Shown here: piece by piece, positions 53,188 to 62,141 of the stretch
How the letters are laid out: each line of letters opens with the position of its first letter
Position numbering within the stretch: position 1 is the first letter of the stretch
Source of the DNA: Streptomyces rishiriensis
GTDB lineage: Bacteria; Actinomycetota; Actinomycetes; Streptomycetales; Streptomycetaceae
NCBI RefSeq assembly: GCF_003112535.1
Contig: NZ_BEWA01000025.1
Location: forward strand, 1 to 64,000
Direction: 5' to 3'
Length of the DNA stretch: 64,000 nt
Made by a program: the position numbers and the translations under genes
Notes under the pieces: generated by a model
Seen by the model: the letters and a program-made list of their open reading frames with translations, nothing else
Database searches by the model: none
Told to the model about the DNA's origin: nothing

Positions 53188-53256
53188 CGGGCCGGCCTGT
53201 GCTTGCTGAACCACCTGACCAGCCCGCCCCAAGATCAATCGAGGGTCAGCCCGTAA

Positions 53257-53990
53257 GACCGTGTCCTACGTGGTGAGGCGGACGAGCCGCTTGGAGCGGC
53301 AGAGGGCGGCGGCCAGGCCGAGAAAGGCGAGGTATTTGCGGGGATTGCGTTCATAGCGGGGCGGGGGTTGAGTCGGCGGTAGCCGGAAAGCCACGACATG
53401 GTTCGCTCGATGACCCACCGGCGGCGCCCTCATCGTTCGCTGGACTCGATGCCCTTGCGGGCGATCCGCACTCCGATGCGCATCCACCGGAGCCATCTGC
53501 GCAGATCAGCCCGGTCATAGGCTTTGGCCGCGTGCAGGCGTGGCGTTGGGACTTGAAGTGACGGCCTCTGCGGGGATCGTGTCTCGTTTGGTGACCCTCG
53601 ATCATGGGCTTCAGCCCCTCGCCGTCGTGGGTGTTGCCGGCCGAGACGCCGACGAGGAGGGGCTTCCGTTCGCGTCCGGCAGGATGTGCGTCTTGGAACC
53701 CGGCTTGCCGCCGTCCACGGGGCTTGGACCTGTATGGTCGCCCCCTTTTTGGCCCTTACATGGGCGGTGTCGAGGACGACGCGGGTGACGTCGATGAGGC
53801 CGGCGTCGTCGAGCCGGTGCAGCACCGCTTCCTCATCAGGCGTGTCCTGCGTTTCGCCACCGTGCGGCCGTACCTTCGACGGTGGGATCAGCGGCTTCGC
53901 GATCTCCCACAGCCCGTCAGGAGCAATCCAACTCCACGTACCCCGCCCCATACCGAGACCGACGACCGCCTCACCACGTAGGACACGGTC
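53257..53990 (-). mobile_element. IS5-family element remnant with perfect 25-bp ends
   Basis: GACCGTGTCCTACGTGGTGA... (53257-53281) is the exact reverse complement of 53966-53990. Between them, minus-strand pieces of an IS5-type transposase survive: MGRGTWSWIAPDGLWEIAKP then LIPPSKVRPHGGETQDTPDE, EAVLHRLDDAGLIDVTRVVL with DTAHVRAKKG, and RYERNPRKYLAFLGLAAALC. Internal deletions and shifts are many; at 734 bp it is shorter than a full copy. Its left end touches the TAA that flanks the previous element. Confidence 0.85.
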
Positions 53991-54190
53991 GTAGTGTGGC
54001 CGCCGGGAGTCGCCACCGTACGGATGAGTTGGAAGTTCTGCTGCCGACCACCGCCGCGTTCCTCCTTGACGGGGCTCGCTACCGGCGGCCGTCGGGCTAC
54101 GGACAAGGGGGTCCCCTGCACCGACAACAGCACCCAGCGCAGCCCCGTCCGGACCCTCCCTACGAGGGGTACCGCGAGGTAAGTGCCTGC

Positions 54191-55292
54191 TCACACCTCC
54201 AGCACCAACCGCTCTCCTTCCGGTGCACGCGAGACGCAGGGCAGCATGGCGCCGGCCGCACGTTCGGTGGCGGTGAGCCGGCGGTCACGGTGATCGACCT
54301 GACCGTGGGCCACCCGTACCCGGCAGGTGCCGCAAAACCCCTGGCGGCAGGAGAACGGCAGGTCCGGCAGGGCCTCGTGGAGAACATCCAGGGCGGAGCG
54401 GTCGCACGGCACCGGCAGCACCCGTCCGGTGTCGCCCAGCTGGAGTTCGAAGGGACGGCCGTCCGTGATCGGGGCCGGGGCGAAACGCTCGAAGTGCAGG
54501 GCTGACGCGCGGCTACCGCCGAACGCGCGCCGAACGCCGTCGATCATGGGTGCCGGCCCGCAGCAGTACGCCGCACCCGCCGCCGGGCACGAGCTCAACA
54601 GATCGGCTGCTTCGGGCGCGCGGGACTCGTCGTCAGGGCGGACGGAGACCCGGCCAGGGGCTGCTGCTGCGAGTTCGGCCAGCTCTGCCGCGAAGGGCAT
54701 CGAGCCGCGGCTGCGGCCGGTGTGCACGAGCCTGAAGTCCAGCCCGCGTCGGGCGGCCTCCCGAGCCATCGGCAGGATCGGGGTGATGCCGATGCCGCCC
54801 GCGATGAACAGGACGGATGCTTCGGCGGCGAAGGGGAAGGCGTTCCGGGGCCCGGCGACGGCGACGCGCATACCGTCTGCGAGGGCGTCGTGCACCTCGG
54901 CCGAACCGCCTTGGCCGCCCGCGATGCGGCGCACCGCGATGCGGTACCGGTACCGGTCGGCGGGGTCGCCGCAAAGAGAGTACGGGCGCTTGCGGCCGGA
55001 GGGCAGGTGCAGTTCGATGTGGGCGCCGGGCTGCCAGGGCGGGAGCAATTTCCCCGTCGGGTGCTGCCAGCCGCAGGGAGACGACGTCCTGGGCCTCTTG
55101 GTGCTTGGTGGCGACCACCAGTTCCCGGATCGCGGGCATCCGGGTGGCCGGCGGGCGCCTGGGAGGAGTGCTGCGCCGTGCGAGGCGCGCGGCCGCGTTG
55201 TCGCTGAATGCCGCCAGCTTCTGCATGAAGGAGTCGCCGCGCGGCCTGCCGTAGAGGTCCGGCAGCCGGGTGACGGGTGTGCTGATGTCCAT
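54191..55292 (-). pseudogene. PDR/VanB-type ferredoxin reductase, frameshifted
   Basis: From ATG 55292 the protein begins MDISTPVTRLPDLYGRPRGD and reaches LRLAAPDG. A one-base excess near 55047 (GGGG before AAATTG) then shifts the frame. It resumes LLPPWQPGAHIELHLPSGRK then RPYSLCGDP (FAD/FMN site), ASVLFIAGGIGITPILPMAR (nucleotide site) and the 2Fe-2S ligands in PFSCRQGFCGTCRVRV plus a final Cys, ending at 54191. Corrected, it would be a complete 2Fe-2S flavin reductase of about 366 residues. It accompanies the hydrolase at 55324. Confidence 0.85.
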
Positions 55293-55323
55293 GGGATGCC
55301 TCACTGCCTCACTGGTCGCCGGG

Positions 55324-55915
55324 TCATCGGGCAGCCGCTCGGGCGGCGGGGGAGGCCGCCAGGTAGGCGACCGCCTGCTGAGTCGAGCCCTCCTGGGTCG
55401 GGTCGTAGCCGGGGCGGAAGTAGCGCAGCACCGAGCGGGCGAACGCGCCGGCCGGGGCAACAGGTCCTTGCGGGCCGCGGCCAGGTACTCGCGGACGCGG
55501 ACCTTGACCCGATCGTCGAGTTCGGGGTCGGCGCTCATCAGGAAGCGGACTCCGCGGATCCACAGCCGGGTCAGCACCGGAGCGGTGACGAGCATGCCGA
55601 TCACTCGGCGTCGGTAGCTTGGATCGAGGTGCACCAGCAGGTCGAACGCGACCGAACGGTGTTCGACCTCCTCCGCGCCGTGCCAGCGGAACAGATCGAG
55701 CATCGCGGGGTCCGCGCCGGCCCGGTCCAGGTGCCCGTTGCTGAGAATCCAGTGACCCAAATACGCGGTGAAGTGCTCGAAGGCTGCTATGGGGGCGAGC
55801 CGTTGGAGGAGATGCGCGTGTGCGGCGGCCGGCGTCAGCTCCGGGCGGTCTCCGAGCACCCTTCTAAAGATCCATTCGGACTGCAGGGTGTACGGAGCCG
55901 GATCCAGTCCCTTGG
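55324..55915 (-). pseudogene. Predicted metal-dependent hydrolase (PF10118), truncated
   Basis: YTLQSEWIFRRVLGDRPELT then FEHFTAYLGHWILSNGHLDR, FRWHGAEEVEHRSVAFDLLV and LDPSYRRRVIGMLV are characteristic of the PF10118 family, with clustered His and Glu ligands. A slip near 55455 moves the ending (FARSVLRYFRPGYDPTQEGS) to another frame. The first 40-60 residues are replaced at about 55915 by an antisense HAD fragment. PF10118 proteins often accompany this type of ferredoxin reductase. Confidence 0.8.
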
Positions 55916-56181
55916 AAGGCAAGCCGTCGCCTGTGCCGTATCTGCAGGCAGCCGCGCGGCTCGGTGCCAAACCGGAGGACTGTCTGGTCATCGAGGACGC
56001 GCCTTCCGGGGTGGAGTCGGGGCTGCGTGCCGGGATGACGGTGTGGGGTGTCAACGCCCCTGCGGCGGTGGACGGCGTGCACCGCCACTTCGGCAGCCTG
56101 CGCGAAGCGGTCCGCGACGTCCATGCCTTCGTGTCCGGACTCCGCCCTCACGGGCTGGAGGGATCAGCCGCGATGGAATGA
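55912..56181 (+). pseudogene. HAD-family hydrolase, C-terminal fragment
   Basis: GKPSPVPYLQAAARLGAKPE then DCLVIEDAPSGVESGLRAGM is the motif III/IV region of beta-phosphoglucomutase-like HAD phosphatases. The N-terminal DxD nucleophile is missing. The fragment meets the truncated PF10118 gene at about 55912, in the opposite orientation. Confidence 0.8.
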
Positions 56182-56699
56182 TCTTGGCGAGTGTGGAGCC
56201 GTGGACACAGTGCCCACCACCATTTCCTCCATGGCATGGCCTGAACCTTGGGCAGCGGCGCCGTGACACTGCTGATCCTGTGGTGGGAGACGCGTCACTG
56301 GCCGCACTGCGGTCCTGACCGCCAGATACCCGTGAGGCCCTGCACCGCGGTGCTGCGCCGGGTTGGGGCCTCACTCGCGTATTCGCGGGGGTCGGATGTT
56401 CATGCACGCGTCTGTGTGCCTCATGCCGCTTGCGCTTGCACGGACACGGGGCCCGGTCGCGCGGCGAGCGCCTGGTCGACGAACTCCTTACGAGCGCCAG
56501 GGAGTCGGTGCTCCCGTCTTGACGGTGTATGGCCATTGTGATCGCCGCTCCGGCGGGCCCGCAGCCAGCTGCGGGCCCGCACTACGGGCAGCGGTCACCC
56601 CGCCTGGACGGCGCGCCGCCGGGCCCACCAGGACAGGCGCGGGGCGGTGGCCGTGCGGACGGCCTGCCCGAACGCTTCCAGGGCCGCCTCCAGGCGCGC
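56182..56699. other. Stretch without a recognisable gene
   Basis: No family match on either strand; several Cys- and Arg-rich frames without starts or ribosome sites. Confidence 0.45.
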
Positions 56700-56965
56700 G
56701 GTGTTCTCCCTGTCCCCACAGGCACGTTGCCGGAGCAGCCTCATCATGAGCGGGGTGGCACCGCGGGACGACGAACTCGGGCGGCCGATCAACCTGGAGC
56801 TGTGCGCGGTGTGCGACACCGGCGACGTGGACCGCCCGGCGGCCGACCTTCTCGTCCAGTTGTTCGCCAACAGCGGCGGCCATGACGAGAGCGCGCCAAG
56901 GAGGGGTCACACCTGCTGATGGAGTGGAGGCGGACGCCGACCGTCCGGGTGAACACACAGAACGG
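56700..56965 (+). pseudogene. DUF6300 protein, frameshifted
   Basis: SSLIMSGVAPRDDELGRPIN with LELCAVCDTGDVDRPAADLL and VQLFANSGG is the core of DUF6300. After a slip near 56890 it goes on with AKEGSHLLMEW in another frame. The first CxxC of the family is altered (RCRSS) or lost. Its function is unknown. Confidence 0.65.
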
Positions 56966-57029
56966 AAGTGGGCGCACGCCGGTGTGCGGCTGCGAGCCTC
57001 CGGGGTCGTCTGATCTGCGCTTCCCGGGC

Positions 57030-57405
57030 TCGTCGCTGTTCGTGGACGGCGGAGAGCGATCGGACAGGGACGGGATCACGACGTTGAGGGCGCCGGTGCC
57101 CGGGACGACGACGGTCTGCTCGTCGAGCGCGTCGCAGACCGCGTCGATCAGGCCGCTGGGCGGCCATGCGCGGGGCTCGGGCCGGATCATTTCAACGAGC
57201 CTGTGACGACCGGTTTTCCGCCACACGGATGGGGTTTTGTGGCGTTCCAGCAGGCTGGCCACGGGCCGGGTGGTCCACTCGGAGGCAGGGCTTCGATGGA
57301 GGCGGACCGGTCCACGACGCACAGCACAGTGCCGATCTTCGCGGCCTGTTCGTCGAAGACGGCCCGCAGCGGGCTTGCTGCTGGGCAGCTGCTTGTCGAG
57401 GGCGA
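57030..57405 (-). pseudogene. IS110-family transposase remnant
   Basis: AVFDEQAAKIGTVLCVVDRS with ASIEALP (about 57300-57385) is followed, after a deletion of about 70 residues and a frame change, by VASLLERHKTPSVWRKTGRH and RLVEMIRPEPRA. LIDAVCDALDEQTVVVPGTG with ALNVVIPSLSDRS is diagnostic of IS110-type DEDD transposases. No C-terminal SxG domain remains. It ends just upstream of the GH43 gene's 3' end. Confidence 0.8.
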
Positions 57406-57445
57406 GTCAGACCCACTTACGGCGTCTCCACGAACTTCGTCACTG

Positions 57446-58486
57446 TCAGTGGACGACGGGCCATCCGCTGCTCCAGTTCAAGAGGTTGAGGCCCAGCTTG
57501 GGCCTGCCGTTGTCGTTGCCGTCGTAGTAGTGGTAGACGATCAGGTCGGCGTCGGCGTCGTGCATTATGGACTGGCCGCCCGGTCCGATGTAGCGCCCGT
57601 GCGACTCCAGGACCGGTGTGCCGCCGTTGTTCGTCATCGCGACGCCGTTCTTGTCGGAGTACGGTCCCGTGACGGCGGTGGCGCGGCCGACCTTCACCTT
57701 GTAGGTGGAGCTGGTGCCGGCGCAGCAGGTGTCGTACGAGGCGAAGAGGTAGTAGTAGCCGTTGCGCTTCACGACGTAGGGCGCCTCGACGGCCTTGGTC
57801 CCGGTGGGGCGGGCGGCGATCGTACGCCGGGCGGTGTCGGAGGAGAGCTGCTTGCCGGTCGAGGGGTCGATCCGGATCATCTTGATCCCCGTCCACCAGC
57901 TCCCGAACGACAGCCACCACTTGCCGTCGTCGTCCACGAAGAGGTTCGGGTCGATGGCGTTGTAGTCGCTGGAGGCGGTGGAGGTGTAGACGGTCCCGCG
58001 GTCGGTCCAGGAACCGGGCAGGCCCGAAGGCGAAGTGGCCAGGCCGATGGCCGACTTGTTGGACCCGAAGGTGGAGACGGCGTAGTACAGCAAGTACTTG
58101 CCGCCCTGGTACGAGATGTCGGGCGCCCAGGCCTCGGTCGTGCCGTACGACGACCACCAGCCCGGCCTGGCCGGGAACGCGTCGCCGCCCGCGCTGAACG
58201 CGACGCGGTCGGTGGAGGTGCGGTAGGCCAGGCCGCCACCGGTGGCGTAGAGGAGGTAGCGGCCGCCCGAGGTCCGGATCATCGTCGGGTCGTGCACGAC
58301 CGTGGCCCCGGTGACGGCGCCGGGGTCGGGATAGGCGGAGGCCGCGGAGGGGGTCAGGGCCAGCAGGATCGCGGCCGGGACGCAGAGCAGCGCAGCCCTT
58401 CGGGAGATGCGTGAGGTGCGCGCCACGCGAGAGGTACCGGAGGCGCGGGGCGTGCGAGAGGTGCGCGTGCGTGAGATGCGGCTCAT
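57446..58486 (-). CDS. Secreted GH43 endo-arabinanase-like glycoside hydrolase
   Basis: A 346-residue exported glycosidase. The N-terminus has repeated Ser-Arg-Thr units (residues 1-30) before a hydrophobic ALLCVPAAILLALTPSAASA. The five-blade GH43 domain has catalytic base Asp66 in VVHDPTMIRTSGGRYLLY, the pKa-modulating Asp179 in NAIDPNLFVDDDG and the acid Glu234 in KAVEAPYVVKRNGYYYLF. GGQSIMHDADADLIVYHYYD near the end fits arabinan endo-1,5-alpha-L-arabinanase. GAAGGAG precedes the ATG at 58486. It acts outside the cell on plant arabinan. Confidence 0.92.
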   Translation of the reverse strand: MSRISRTRTSRTPRASGTSRVARTSRISRRAALLCVPAAILLALTPSAASAYPDPGAVTGATVVHDPTMIRTSGGRYLLYATGGGLAYRTSTDRVAFSAGGDAFPARPGWWSSYGTTEAWAPDISYQGGKYLLYYAVSTFGSNKSAIGLATSPSGLPGSWTDRGTVYTSTASSDYNAIDPNLFVDDDGKWWLSFGSWWTGIKMIRIDPSTGKQLSSDTARRTIAARPTGTKAVEAPYVVKRNGYYYLFASYDTCCAGTSSTYKVKVGRATAVTGPYSDKNGVAMTNNGGTPVLESHGRYIGPGGQSIMHDADADLIVYHYYDGNDNGRPKLGLNLLNWSSGWPVVH

Positions 58487-58628
58487 GCGGACGCTCCTTC
58501 AGAGAGGACTCATGTTCGTGATGTCGAACGGTGGTCGCGTCATCGGGCGGAACGTAGAATCGAACCCCTTGCGCGTCAATGCCCTGCGCACGCATCCGAA
58601 ACTTCTTCGAAAACGACGCACCGACAGC

Positions 58629-59010
58629 TCAGCCCCGCTCGACCACCGTCGGCACGCCGTGCTGCCATGTGACGCTCGCGGCGCTGCTCACCGGCGAGAT
58701 GAACACTCGCCTCGTTCGGGGTGACCCCGCTGGAGGGCCCGGCGCGCGGCAAGATTTCACCGGGCTCGACCACGCGGCTGTCCGGGCCGGTGAGGTCAGA
58801 CGGTCGGTGTGGACGTCGAAGTGGACGGTCGCCTCCTCCTCCCGCTCCAGCGTGACCTTCGCGAAGGGTGGTAGCGCCCGGACCGGCCGGGTGGACCGTG
58901 AAGTACCGCTGTCCGGTCTCGGCGCCTGGAACGGCGCCGGTGCCACGCACCCGTATGGAGACCGTGAACTCCTCGCTGTGAAAGCGAGTTGACGGTTGAT
59001 GTCTGCACAT
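58629..59010 (-). pseudogene. GH3 beta-glucosidase C-terminal (fibronectin III-like) fragment
   Basis: EEFTVSIRVRGTGAVPGAET with GQRYFTVHPAG, then in another frame FAKVTLEREEEATVHFDVHT with DRL, then LTGPDSRVVEPGEI, and finally VTWQHGVPTVVERG-stop. Together they form the FnIII-like end of GH3 beta-glucosidases/xylosidases, with at least two frame changes. The catalytic domain is gone. Confidence 0.75.
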
Positions 59011-59095
59011 CGTGAATTCGAGTCCGGGCAGGCCAGGCCGTGCTCCAACGGGAGAGCGGGGGTGGGTCGAGGTCGGTGCCCTCGCCGGTTGCGCA

Positions 59096-59300
59096 TCACG
59101 TTCCTGCGGCGGTGTCGTCGTCGCCGGCGGGTTGGGCCCAGAAGATGATGTCGGTGCTGCTGCGCCACAGGACCATGCGGCAGGCACCCCGTCCCGGCGA
59201 AGTCCGGTGCCCCACTCGCCGACGGCGAGGACGCGTTCGCGACCGGTGAGCGCGGTGGCGGTTTCGATCGCCTTGTGGCTGGTCGTCAGAGTTGTCCCGC
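59096..59300 (-). pseudogene. Fragment of an unknown protein
   Basis: AIETATALTGRERVLAVGEW with GT in one frame, then GCRMVLWRSSTDIIFWAQPA with GDDDTAAGT-stop in another, looks like one decayed gene with a frame slip near 59210. I do not recognise the family. Confidence 0.4.
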
Positions 59301-59333
59301 TGGGGTACCGGCATCGCCTGCCGTCACAAATCT

Positions 59334-59559
59334 CACGCGTCTTCTGTTGCGGTGGCCGTGGCGGGGGCGGTGAGGTCCTTCTCCTCCGGCAGCAGATCCA
59401 CGTCCACCCCGCGGACCTGGGACAACTCGTGCTTCAGAGCGGCGAGTTCGGCGCCGCCGGCCATGTGGTTGGTGAGTCCCTCGAGGCGACGCGGTCGCGG
59501 GAGGCGGTGAGCTCCGTCGTGCCGAGGCGCAGCACGCTGAAATGGTCGCCGACCATGTA
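59334..59559 (-). pseudogene. Fragment of an unknown protein fused to the oxidase relic
   Basis: GDHFSVLRLGTTELTASRDR, then, after a slip, RLEGLTNHMAGGAELAALKH with ELSQVRGVDVDLLPEEKDLT and a Thr/Ala tail to a stop at 59334. This does not resemble the sarcosine oxidase family that precedes it, so a fusion at about 59560 is likely. The family is unknown. Confidence 0.4.
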
Positions 59560-60034
59560 GGCGTGGTGCGGGTTGTGGTCGGGCCGCGCCACACCGGCCT
59601 CATGCTCGTAGAAGGCCACCTCGTCGTCAGCGGGGGTGAAGGTGGGAAACCGGCGACGGATCTCGGCGCTGTCGAGCATCTCGTGGGCCAGTCCCCAGTC
59701 CCCAGTCGCGGGCGCTGTGCACGCTTCCTACGACCATCGTGCTGTCATGCGCACCGAGCACCAGCCCTCCGGTGGTCGTGAACACGTCCTGCCCGCAGTC
59801 CGCGGCCAGTGCGTCCCACAACTCGCGGGAGCGCAGGAGCAGCGGTATGTAGCTGGAGCCCTCGGCGTAACTCTGGCGGTAGATGCGCGAGCCGCCGTGG
59901 CTCGCGCCGAGAGCGTGGACGGGATGGAAGCGCTCCAGCCCGAGAACCCTCCGGCCCCGCCTTGCGAGATGGCAGGCGGCGCCACTGCCCATACCGCCGA
60001 GACCGATCACGATGACGTCATAGGGGCGTGCCAT
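59560..60034 (-). pseudogene. Sarcosine oxidase/N-methyltryptophan oxidase-like FAD enzyme, broken
   Basis: MARPYDVIVIGLGGMGSGAA with CHLARRGRRVLGLERFHPVH is the FAD-binding N-terminus of MSOX/SolA enzymes. GASHGGSRIYRQSYAEGSSY with IPLLLRSRELWDAL follows. A 7-bp tandem duplication (AGTCCCC twice, 59690-59703) shifts the frame at SARDWGL. The correct frame resumes AHEMLDSAEIRRRFPTFTPA then EVAFYEHEAGVARPDHNPHH before ending. Two thirds of the enzyme is lost. Confidence 0.8.
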
Positions 60035-60216
60035 GGTCGATTCCTCTGGTCGGTCCGAAGCGGAGAAAGGGGAACGTATCGCCCCGACTGTATTTCCCGG
60101 CAGGGCCCGAACTGTGATTTTCCGGGACGGCCGACCTCGGCCCGGCGGCGCTCTCCGTGCGAAGGTGGACGCCTCCTCCGTGGGGAATCCACCACGCCTG
60201 CAACTGAAGGAACACC

Positions 60217-60987
60217 ATGGCCAGCATCACGGGCAGGACGGTCCTGATCGTCGGCGCCTCGTCAGGGATCGGCGCGGAGGTCGCCCGCCGGCTCGGCCAC
60301 GGCGGCAACCGCCTGGTCGTCACGGCACGACGCGCCCCCGAGCTGGCAGCCCTCGCGAAGGACGTACGAGCCGCCGGCAGCGCGTGCCTGGACATCGCCG
60401 CCGACGCCCTGGACCCGCAGGCGGCCGCCGGCGTGGTGACAGCCGCCGTCGCCGAGTACGGATCGATCGACGTGGCCCTGCTCAACGCCGGTCAGGGACC
60501 GGACATGTCGATGGACGAGGTCACCGTGGCGGACGTGTCACGGATCATGGCGCTGAACTACGACGTCGTCGTCAACTACCTCATCCCGCTGATCGCACAG
60601 ATGAGAGACCAGGCGCACGGCGGCCTGATCGCCCACACCAACTCGCTGGCAGGGCTCATGGGCGTCCCACGCCAAGGCCCCTACTCCGCCGCGAAGGCGG
60701 CCGCCCGCACACTCATCGACGCCGCGCGCGTCGAACTGGCCCCCAAGGGCATCCGGTTCACCAGCATCCACCCCGGCTTCGTGGCGACCGACCGGGTCAA
60801 CGCCGACAGCCTGCCCAAACCCTTCCAGGTCAGCACGGAACGCGCGGCACGCCACGTCATATGCGCGCTGGAGCGGGAACCGGCTCAGGCGTACTTCCCC
60901 CGGGCGACAACCGCGCTGGTTCGTACCCTGAGCATCCTGCCCACGTCGGTCTCCTCAGCGGTCCTACGGAGCCTGGCCTCCCTATAG
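60217..60987 (+). CDS. SDR-family oxidoreductase
   Basis: A 256-residue SDR. VLIVGASSGIGAEVARRLG (residues 9-27) is the cofactor motif. VALLNAGQGPDMSMDEVTV, LIAHTNSLAGLMGVPRQGPY with SAAK form the active site, and PKGIRFTSIHPGFVATDRV the substrate loop. The Asn-Ala-Gly motif lacks the usual second Asn, as in some subfamilies. GAAGGAA lies 8 bp before the ATG. It is a single gene; a weak hairpin (61052-61066) lies after the stop. The substrate is unknown. Confidence 0.9.
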   Translation: MASITGRTVLIVGASSGIGAEVARRLGHGGNRLVVTARRAPELAALAKDVRAAGSACLDIAADALDPQAAAGVVTAAVAEYGSIDVALLNAGQGPDMSMDEVTVADVSRIMALNYDVVVNYLIPLIAQMRDQAHGGLIAHTNSLAGLMGVPRQGPYSAAKAAARTLIDAARVELAPKGIRFTSIHPGFVATDRVNADSLPKPFQVSTERAARHVICALEREPAQAYFPRATTALVRTLSILPTSVSSAVLRSLASL

Positions 60988-61051
60988 AGCGGGCGGTCTG
61001 GCCGCACACCAAGTTTCGACAGAATCCTTGACGGTGCCCCGGTGCTTCCTA

Positions 61052-61066
61052 CGCTCCGTGGGAGCG
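61052..61066. terminator. Weak hairpin after the SDR
   Basis: CGCTCC-GTG-GGAGCG, a 6-bp stem with a 3-nt loop, 65 bp after the SDR stop. Confidence 0.35.
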
Positions 61067-61261
61067 TTCCCATGCCCGTCCGTGTGAATTGATTCTTCCT
61101 GCCCCCAGGGGCACCGGTTCACTCGGCACCCCCACGCATCGGAGGCCACCGTGATCGCCGCCACCCTCGGCATCCGACCGTCACCGCGAAGAGCGACGCT
61201 GCGGTTCGCTGTGACCGACTGCTCGACGGCATCACCTCCCTCGCACTGACCGGCACGCGCA

Positions 61262-61460
61262 TCAACTCGCCGCACCCGAGAGACCGGGTCGGCCGTCACG
61301 CGGGTACCAGTCGGCGAAGTCCTCGTCGTGCCGCAGCCCGTCGAGCCGGTTTCTCGCCCGCATCGCCTCGTGCCCTTCAGGTTGCTCGCCCGAGCAACCT
61401 GCACGGTCGGGAGGGATCTGCTCACCGGGACGGGGACGGGGACGGACGGACAACGTGCAC
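61262..61460 (-). pseudogene. IS1182-family transposase, N-terminal scrap
   Basis: EAMRARNRLDGLRHDEDFAD with WYPRDGRPGLSGAA, preceded in another frame by TVQVARASNLKGT, is the N-terminal segment of IS1182-type transposases in actinomycetes. It is broken by at least one shift and ends abruptly after PGLS. Confidence 0.7.
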
Positions 61461-61554
61461 CTCACCAGCTGGGTCGAACTACACCATGGCAGTGAGCCTG
61501 CCTGCTGATCATGCACCCGCACCGGGAAACCTCAAGGCTCCCGACGGAGTCGAG

Positions 61555-61962
61555 CTAAGCCTCGGACAGTGCCGGCGGCGTGGCGGAGGAGGGTTCCTCC
61601 TGCGCGTCCTTGGGATCCGGCAGGACGATGCCACGGCGGGCCAACCACTGCTCACCCCAGTTGCTGAGGCCGATCAGCAGCGGCTCCATCGAGCGTGCCT
61701 CCTCGGTCAAGGCGTACTCCACCTTGGGCGGGACGACCGGGTAGACAGTGCGCTGCACCAGACCGTCCTCCTCCAGCTCACGCAGTTGCTTGGTCAGCAG
61801 GCGCGGAGCGATGCCGGGCACCTGGCGATGCAGCTCGTTGAACCGCATGGTCCCCTCGAGCAGATGGAAAAGGATCACACCTTTCCACTTCCCGCCGATG
61901 ATCTTGACTGTTGCTTCCATCGCGCAGCCTGGCAGGTCGTCAAACGGTCGCGTACGCGGCAT
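61555..61962 (-). CDS. HxlR-family regulator
   Basis: A 135-residue winged-helix protein. DLPGCAMEATVKIIGGKWKG then VILFHLLEGTMRFNELHRQV, RLLTKQLRELEEDGLVQRTV and VPPKVEYALTEEARSMEPLL match the family throughout. A Cys at the pre-helix-1 position (PGCAMEAT) matches redox- and electrophile-sensing members such as YodB, CatR and HypR. The ATG at 61962 has GGAGG 5 bp upstream. It lies 180 bp downstream of the old yellow enzyme gene on the same strand, which it may control. Confidence 0.9.
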   Translation of the reverse strand: MPRTRPFDDLPGCAMEATVKIIGGKWKGVILFHLLEGTMRFNELHRQVPGIAPRLLTKQLRELEEDGLVQRTVYPVVPPKVEYALTEEARSMEPLLIGLSNWGEQWLARRGIVLPDPKDAQEEPSSATPPALSEA

Positions 61963-62141
61963 GGGGCACCTCCGAGTCGTGCTGCCTTGTCGAGTATCTC
62001 GTGCCCGGAGGGGCATCCCCTCCGGGCACGGGCCGGTCCGCCGCCCGGTGCCGGGAGCGCTTCAGCCGCCCCAGCCCCGGGCGGCCGCAACGAGTTCGGT
62101 GCCCTTGCGCCGGGGTGGTTGCGGGATCAGGGCAGAACCGC

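Larger units (their letters stand above)
51773..53253. mobile_element. IS5-type element enclosing an intact flavoprotein gene
   Basis: The left end 51773-51794 (CGGGCTGACCCGCGATTGAT...) matches the inverted right end 53232-53253 at 21 of 22 positions. Both are flanked by TAA (51770-51772 and 53254-53256), as expected for a TNA target duplication. A third, inner copy of the right end lies at 52492-52512 and differs from the left at 2 of 21 positions. The decayed transposase is between the left and inner ends, and the PPOX gene between the inner and outer ends. Confidence 0.7.

Noticed and set aside
58514..58529. Palindrome GTTCG-N6-CGAAC upstream of the GH43 gene as an operator
   Set aside because: Short arms, no adjacent regulator gene, and common at this GC content; left as unproven.
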